Assembly: GCF_026914265.1 (NCBI RefSeq)
Contig: NC_069133.1
Location: 12,531,937 to 12,595,936 of the forward strand
DNA from: Mya arenaria
Lineage: Eukaryota > Mollusca > Bivalvia > Myida > Myidae
DNA length: 64,000 nt
Direction of reading: 5' to 3'
This document shows, one piece after another, positions 56,940-64,000 of this stretch. Below the pieces are notes generated by a model. It saw only the letters and a program-made list of their open reading frames with translations, did no database searches and was not told the origin of the DNA. Position 1 is the first letter of the stretch. Each line of letters starts with the position of its first letter. Made by a program: the position numbers and the translations under genes.

Positions 56940-58430
56940 TATAATTCATTCCTTACATTTTTAGAAGCAATCTTGTCGTGTTTGACTGTTTTCTTATCCG
57001 GTACGCGTCAGAAATATCTGTATTTCGACGGAGACATTCTATTTATTAATATTTTTTAATTTAAAGTTGTCTATTTCAATTATCTTTTAAGCTTTGATCA
57101 AATCGAACACGCATCTTGACGGCAGATATAAATAAATAATGTCTGTTTACTTTAAAATGTCTGTTCTTTGTAAAGGTGATTTAATAAATCCTTTTAAAAG
57201 TATTGACAAATATTGAACGCGAAGCATTAAACTGCCTGACGATTGTTTGTGTTTTAATCATCACGGGATAATCAAATATGGAGATCAAATCTCTTCTGAA
57301 AGGTTCAAGTGTAGGCCAGTTTATATTAGCTCAATATCTTATACATATTACTTATATAAGGTGTTATTTAAAATCACCCTTACCGACATAAACAATCTGA
57401 TTTCTCAAACTGAACATAATAGTATTAGCAGACTTTAGTTCAGCTATTAGTTCAAAAATATAAATATGGAGGAATGGCACGCAATTTTATATTTAATTCT
57501 CACGATAAATGTATAAATATAAATATAATCTATCACATCTGGTACCATAGTATTCATTATCAATTAAATATCAATCGTGGTATAAATTAATTAAATTTTA
57601 ATATATAGTCATAGACAATAGGTAATCGCGAGCTGTCAATATCGTGTCGACATGAAAGGAGTTGAAATATCTTTAAATAACTACTTGGCAGTGTCTTGAA
57701 ATACAACAATCAATCTGCGATAACCGACAAAATTAGGCGGTGGGTTGAAGGCTATATAAATGTAAGTCAAAATAACGAGATTCGTAAAAGTCGCTAGAAA
57801 CACAAACGTTCTCAAAATGAAAATAAATACTTTCGTTTCGAGTGGGCGAAACGTTATACATGTATGTATGAACAATTGAAATATAAATTTACTGCATGCA
57901 ATTTCTCGTGAATATGTTATTGAAATAAACATATACTTGATTAGATGCCCATAATTACAAATAAAAAGATCTGGGGAAAACATATATACGGTGGTATTAA
58001 ACAATCAAATATACGTTAACAAATAAATATATTACAGCTTCAAGGGATATTTTTATATTTGGGTCAATCTTTAGATACACACATATTTATATCAAACAGT
58101 TTCTTGTTGCAAATGCACAGTTACAAAACGTTTCTAGCTTTCTTTACAGTGGACAATGTTCTGATTGCATGAATAGTTTAATCTTCAGAACTCAACATGT
58201 GCGTTAGAACGCTAATATCTCGTTGTATATGTTGGTCTCATATCATTTTATCATTCACAGTAAAAAAGAAAACGGAATTCATTTTCTTAAGTATCTTCCA
58301 AAGCACCACAAAATATTCACCGTGGTTCTTTAACAGAGAAAGTTCCAGGTTTGTTTCATATCAAAGTCTATTTATAAACGTAACACACATCAACTGTAAC
58401 ACTTCACATACACTACCAAAGTCAGGTTTG
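56940..58430. other. Gene-free AT-rich interval
   Basis: Nothing supported beyond the likely promoter of the 351-residue gene near 56900-57050. Remaining short open frames lack domain-like composition. Confidence 0.4.
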
Positions 58431-58431
58431 A

Positions 58432-60235
58432 ACAATACAAAGTACGGTCGTTATAGTTTAACAATATACGGTACGGTTATGGTTTAACAATAAGCGGTAC
58501 GGTAATAGTTCAACAATACACGGTACGGTTATAGTATAACAATACACGGTACGGTTATAGTACGCGGTACGGCTACGGTATAACAATACACGGTACGGTT
58601 ATAGTACGCGGTACGGCTACGGTATAACAATACAAGGTACGGTTATAGTATAACAATACACGGTACGGTTATAGTATAACAATACACGGTACGGTTATAG
58701 TATTACATTACGCGGTACGGTTATGGTACAACAATACGCGGTACGGTTATGGTATAACAATACGCGGTACGGTTATGGTATAACAATACGCGGTACGGTT
58801 ATGGTATAACAATACGCGGTACGGTTATGGTATAACAATACGCGGTACGGCTATGGTACAACAATACCCGGTACTGCTATGGTATAACAATACGCGGTAC
58901 GGCTATGGTACAACAATACGCGGTACGGCTATGGTATAACAATACGCGGTACGGCTATGGTATAACAATACGCGGTACGACTACGGCACAACAATACGCG
59001 GTACGGCTATGGCACAACAATACGCGGTACGGCTACGGTACAACAATACGCGGTACGGCTATGGTACAACAATACGCGGTACGGTTATGGTATAACAATA
59101 CGCGGTACGGCTATGGTACAACAATACCCGGTACTGCTATGGTATAACAATACGCGGTACGGCTATGGTACAACAATACGCGGTACGGCTATGGTATAAC
59201 AATACGCGGTACGGCTATGGTATAACAATACGCGGTACGGCTATGGTATAACAATACGCGGTACGGCTATGGTATAACAATACGCGGTACGGCTATGGTA
59301 TAACAATACGCGGTACGGCTATGGTACAACAATACGCGGTACGGTTATGGTATAACAATACGCGGTACGGCTATGTTATAACAATACGCGGTACGGCTAT
59401 GGTATAACAATACGCGGTACGGCTATGTTATAACAATACGCGGTACGGTTATAGTACAGCAATACGCGGTACGGCTATGGTATAACAGTACGCGGTACGG
59501 TTATTGAATAACAATACACGGTACGGCTATGGTACAACAATACGCGGTACGGCTATGGTATAACAATACGCGGTACGGTTATAGTAGAACAATACCCCTA
59601 CGGTTATGGTATAACAATACGCGGTACGGTTATAGTATAACAATACCCGGTACGGTTATGGTATAACAATACGCGGTACGGCTATGGTATAACAATGCGC
59701 AGTACGGTTATAGTATAACAATACGCGGTACGGTTATGGTATAACAATACGCGGTACGTTTATGGTACAACAATACACGGTATGTTTATGGTACAACAAT
59801 ACACGGTACGGTTATGGTATAACAATACACGGTTCGGTTATGGTATAACAATACGCGGTACGTTTATGCTACAACAATACGCGGTACGGCTATGGTATAA
59901 CAATACGCGGTACGTTTATGGTACAACAATACACGGTACGGTTATGGTATAACAATACGCGGTACGGCTATGGTATAACAATATGAGGTACGGCTATGGT
60001 ATAACAATACGCGGTACGTTTATGGTACAACAATACACGGTACGGTTATGGTATAACAATACGCGGTACGGCTATGGTATAACAATATGAGGTACGGCTA
60101 TGGTATAACAATACGCGGTACAGTTATGGTATAACAATACGCAGCACGGTTATGGTATAACAATACACGGTACGGTTATGGTATAACAATACGCGGTACG
60201 GTTATGGTATAACAATACACGGTACGGTGTATGGT
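58432..60235. repeat. 1.8-kb minisatellite of a 26-bp unit
   Basis: About 69 copies of a 26-bp unit (CGGTACGGCTATGGTATAAC plus AATACG). Variants CACGG/CGCGG, GTTAT/GCTAT and TATAAC/TACAAC are clustered: GTTATAGT types at the left end, GCTATGGT in the middle, CGTTTATGGT types near 59750-60020. Block duplication is visible (ATACCCGGTACTGCTATGGT at about 58864 and 59126). No gene. Confidence 0.97.
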
Positions 60236-60239
60236 TATA

Positions 60240-62220
60240 GCACTTACATAATTTTTCGCTCGATTGTGAAGACAGTTATAAGCTTATATGAATCACTCTC
60301 GAGTCCGCTTTTCCTTGGTAGAAACCAGTCCTGTGTCTGAGAGCCGAACGTATACGTATCCATGTTGCGGTATGAACCCACAACCACTTGTATGAGAGGC
60401 GGAAAACGTAACAGTAGACAACCCTTACAGAGTAATTAAGCTATAGTTACTGTTTATGGTAAAATCCGCCTCTCGGAGACCACTGACATTCCAGTAACAG
60501 GTATCCAAACACACTTCGAAATGTTATATATTACAAAATAAGTGTATTAGTGAAGACTTCAGGTTTCGAACTCGTGCTTGGCTGGTGATACTTACAACTT
60601 AAGTAATATCCACTCTAAGTTTGAATTTTACACATGCCGAAAGCACAACGTAATTGAAATTAAACCTAAATAGTATCGATATGATCGCTCCACACTATAG
60701 CTAGCTTATAAAATACTATCTTTCTCTACCGAATCAGTTCCATTGAAATGCTAATTACACCGCAGATAATACAAGCTTTTAAAGATCGAAAATCCTTTCA
60801 CGAGCAAGCGTAAACAAAATATTTTACCAGTTGAGAAAAGGTTCCGACACAACAAAAAACGTCTATAAAATGGTCGAAGTTTAATGGCTATTCCTTGGTT
60901 TGAGATATGGTCGTTGAGACTTACAAATAATGTTCATGGTGATTAAGGTAAGCTTACAATGGAGCTAATCATGGGTAGTGATTTGATACCGCTGTCAATA
61001 CACAGATCAATGCATTAATCTGATATATCTTTTATTCACAAATCTATAGGTGGAGTTGACAATGCCTTTAATAAGATTTTCTTTTCAAATCGAGCGCTTA
61101 TAAGAGCTCTCAAGGCAGCTGTATTACATGCACGTGCAAATTGATGAAGGCAAATGTTCAAATGTCAATCCACTGTAAACACATGTCAGTCAAACACTAA
61201 GGTTCTGTGATATAAAGTATATTATAAACGGAGTAAGCAGACTTAATATACGTTCCGAAATTGATACTTTAGACATTTATATCGCTAGCATTTACATGTG
61301 CTATCATTTTATAAGTTTCCTTTGAAGTACGAATGAGATGTGCAAATCTCTTTGAAATCTTTACCTGCAAGTCAGTCGTTGGGTTAATATAGAATATATT
61401 TGTATTCCTATATGCTGACGATAAAATTCAACTTCATGAAAAAAATAGAATTGAAGGAGCGGACCTTGATATGATGACGGAATACTTACACAATTGAGGT
61501 GAGATCAATCACATTCTAATGATGATACCCACGGAATTATGTTCAAGGCTTCCTTGATTACATACTGTAGACAATGCATGTTCAATACTGTCCGCTACTG
61601 CGCATGCTCGATAAACGATGCGTATGTCTTTCATTCATTTCTCAAATATGCCTTTTGTAAGGACACTGAGCCCGATCCTGCCTGGACGCCCTTCGCACAT
61701 TCCACATCAACTTATGTTTAAACGCCTTTCGAGATTTCAGATCGGAATTATATACTGTACAGAACCCAGTTTATCGACGAGTTAAACTTCCCAAACATGC
61801 ATACTTCTGGGTAAAAGATGGGTCTATAAATGATGAGAGACGTTGCTAACCATTTAATTATGGCACACAGCAGATTTTGAACAAGATATACACACATATC
61901 AAAAAGATAAACTAAATATATACAGTTATCAAAGTTATTAACTTATTAGTTATTAGTATATTATTGTTCTTTTAAGTTGTCGCCTGTCCATGAACATGCC
62001 TTTTTAGAGGTTCCATAAATTACAGCTGTACATCACTGCTTTGAACGCTATTACATACGCAATACGACAACTGTTTTAATGTCCTATATAGTTGCAAGAC
62101 GAATGTTGATGCTAGGCATCAAAGACGCGGCTGAATGGGTTTTATTGAATATTAATATATATCTATTGATGTTCATGAAACATTCTATTTAAGTTTCATG
62201 AATATTAGACCAAACATAAA
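60240..62220. other. Gene-free interval
   Basis: No supported exon or RNA gene. One 60-codon frame at 61539-61721 (+) has no recognisable domain. Confidence 0.4.
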
Positions 62221-62224
62221 TCCT

Positions 62225-62605
62225 CTAGTGTGTTCCAGATTGGACCTAGTTACCTTGTTTTTGACCCCATGTGACCAATTTTCTGACAAAGTTTGAATAT
62301 AATCTGAACAATCATTACCATAATATGGTTCGGGACAAGATTTTTCTAATATTTGACCTAGTGACCTTTTGTTTGATCATATGTGACCGAGTTATAAATA
62401 TGTCCAAAAGCCCATCAAGGGAAATATTCTGATTAAATTTCAAGAATATTAGACCATGTACAAATGTATAATGCTTTTAGTATGTTCTAAAGGTTTTGTT
62501 TTTTTAATTTGACCAAGTGACCTTTTTTTACCCCATGTGATTTACTTTTACAAGTGGTCAATATTTCATCAAGGGGTATATTCTGACCAAGTTTAAACAT
62601 CAAGC
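62225..62605. repeat. Diverged tandem repeat with TTGACC(T/A)AGTGACCTTTT units
   Basis: Three degenerate units, near 62245, 62350 and 62510. Each has a TTTGACC(TA)AGTGACC-like block followed by TTTGA-CCCCATGTGACC and then a CTGA-CAA-TTT block. It resembles, at distance, the 145-bp repeat family. Confidence 0.6.
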
Positions 62606-62922
62606 ATATATTGCGGACAAACTAAATCATTTCTAAACCTAACGGATGTTGGCAAATCATTATGCGATAAATATCGAGCCTCGTTTGTACTTTCGACTAT
62701 GGTAGAATACAAAGCATTTCCCTCATTCAGTATACAGTCTACATCGACAGTCGTTAATGAGGACATGTGGTTGTGTTCGTAACTAAAAAAAGCCAATAAT
62801 GCAACCAGAGCCGTAGCGGTACATTTCATGCCATTGTTTGGAGAAAACAAAGTTTGCCCTTGGTGAAAATGTCCTAAAACACCTCTTACCATAGTGAGTT
62901 TTCGCGTTTTCTTTCCCCGCAA
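62593..62922 (-). other. Fossil fragment resembling a tegument-type (C76-like) cysteine peptidase
   Basis: The minus-strand reading contains HFHQGQTLFSPNNGMKCTAT, ALVALLAFFSYEH and VDCILNEGNALYSTI, a pattern I associate with C76-like peptidase domains carried by some mobile elements of aquatic animals. Only the N-terminal part of such a domain is visible and no neighbouring element genes are seen. It is treated as an incomplete fossil; the parent element cannot be named. Confidence 0.35.
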
Positions 62923-63059
62923 AAAGATGGAGGAGGATGCTGAATCGTTGTGTCACGTGCAAAATATCGATACCCAATTGGCTCATTAAAGTCATGTGAC
63001 AATATATACAATTGTTAACATTCCGAATAAACACGGACATATCCGAACTATGACGGTTT

Positions 63060-63976
63060 AAGAATAGATCGTAGATACTCGGTCGTCTCCGGCATGCGTA
63101 AATTATTTAGACTGGTACCTTGCATTATCACCGATAAAATTATTGGTGTCCGGTCGATTCGGCCTAATCGTTTTCGGCCTACTTTTATTCATTAATGTTT
63201 GTTTTAAATCGACGCTTTGAACTTTCATTTTTTATATCAGTTAAATTTAAATTGTGTTAATTTCGTTATTGCGACTGATATTTGTTAGTAAAATCGTGTG
63301 ATTTAAGCTTTGTATTTCCATTTTATATCACTTAAATTTAAAATAGTCAATTAATGCCAACCGCCAACTCATCGGTTGTATGTTTACATTTTACACTGCA
63401 CATTTTCATTTTTCATTGTACCAATTTGAGTTTTATTCTCGTTGCATCTATTCAACAGACGTCATTCTGTGAAAGTCACATGCCGAGTTTTACATTGCAG
63501 TGTGTAGAAGACAGATTTCAGTTCGTAGTTCTACAAACTACATTGTATGGTGGTGACTTTTCATTCGCAGTTGAACATGTTTAATTTTATTTATAGATAG
63601 CTCCGCCTTAACCATGATTGTCTTAACTCCGCCTTAACCATGTCTTAACTCCTCCTTACGTCTTTCGGAAATTTCCGCTATCACTCGGCTCTATTTAAAC
63701 CAATTATGGATACTTCCATGGACATTACGAATCATCTATATTATGAAATTATGGACTATGATTTGGAAACAGGATGGATTATAAATTATTTCATGTCGAA
63801 TAAAATAATATATGATATAACAACATGTTTTTGTCTATATAATAGTTATTAATACGCACATATGACATGAAATGAGATGTATGCAAAATGATACTTGACA
63901 CAAACACAACAAAATGTAAGTCATTAGCATTAAATTATACTTCAAGAATGAAAAGTCCCATTGTCTTATTTTTCTT
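63060..63976. other. Gene-free end of the window
   Basis: AT-rich. A short imperfect duplication of CTCCGCCTTAACCATG is present at 63602-63642. No supported gene. Confidence 0.4.
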
Positions 63977-64000
63977 TTAAAGCTGCACTCTCACAGATTG
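63977..64000 (+). mobile_element. Start of a third AAAGCTGCACTCTCACAG MITE, cut by the window edge
   Basis: TTAAAGCTGCACTCTCACAG matches the left end of the copy at 48241. Confidence 0.75.

Overview
The window is AT-rich metazoan DNA with split genes and a heavy load of short repeats. It most likely comes from a bivalve mollusc. The clues are the dispersed families with ends reading AAAGCTGCACTCTCACAG, repeats built on TGACCTTGACCTTTGACC, tRNA-derived SINE heads, and genes of lineage-expanded molluscan types (HEPN/DZIP3-like, NHL propellers, Ly6). The species cannot be fixed from the sequence alone.

Layout. 1-6 kb: a three-exon Ly6/three-finger protein (+), then an orphan coding-like segment. 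8-12.5 kb (-): a multi-exon gene with an N-terminal DZIP3-type HEPN domain that keeps its R-N-x3-H motif, followed by two NTPase-like domains with degenerate P-loops. A damaged NHL-type propeller lies directly downstream on the same strand. 13-21.6 kb: gene-poor, with a long inverted repeat and dispersed repeats. 22-31.2 kb (-): three tandem two-exon ARF-like GTPase genes. All three have arginine in place of the catalytic switch II glutamine, a roughly 50-residue C-terminal extension, the same splice position and a shared upstream element. 31.8-37.4 kb: a 5.6-kb satellite of a 23-bp unit with an 895-bp higher-order period. 37.4-43 kb: repeats only. 43-52 kb (-): a complete five-coding-exon B4GALT7 gene (xylosylprotein beta-1,4-galactosyltransferase) whose introns hold a 145-bp tandem repeat, a 24-bp minisatellite, SINE heads and a MITE. 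53.9-54.8 kb: a 31-bp minisatellite. 55.2 kb: a near-perfect hairpin. 55.8-56.8 kb (-): an unrecognised 351-residue protein. 58.4-60.2 kb: a 26-bp minisatellite. 62.6-62.9 kb (-): a fossil fragment resembling a tegument-type cysteine peptidase.

The genes do not form one pathway. B4GALT7 is a housekeeping Golgi enzyme of proteoglycan synthesis. The HEPN/NTPase/NHL cluster looks like a fast-evolving innate-immune type locus. The ARF-like trio is a local expansion with an unusual GTPase active site. These last two are the best candidates for undescribed biology. Very long open frames over the 23-, 26- and 31-bp arrays are artefacts of stop-free units whose length is not a multiple of three.
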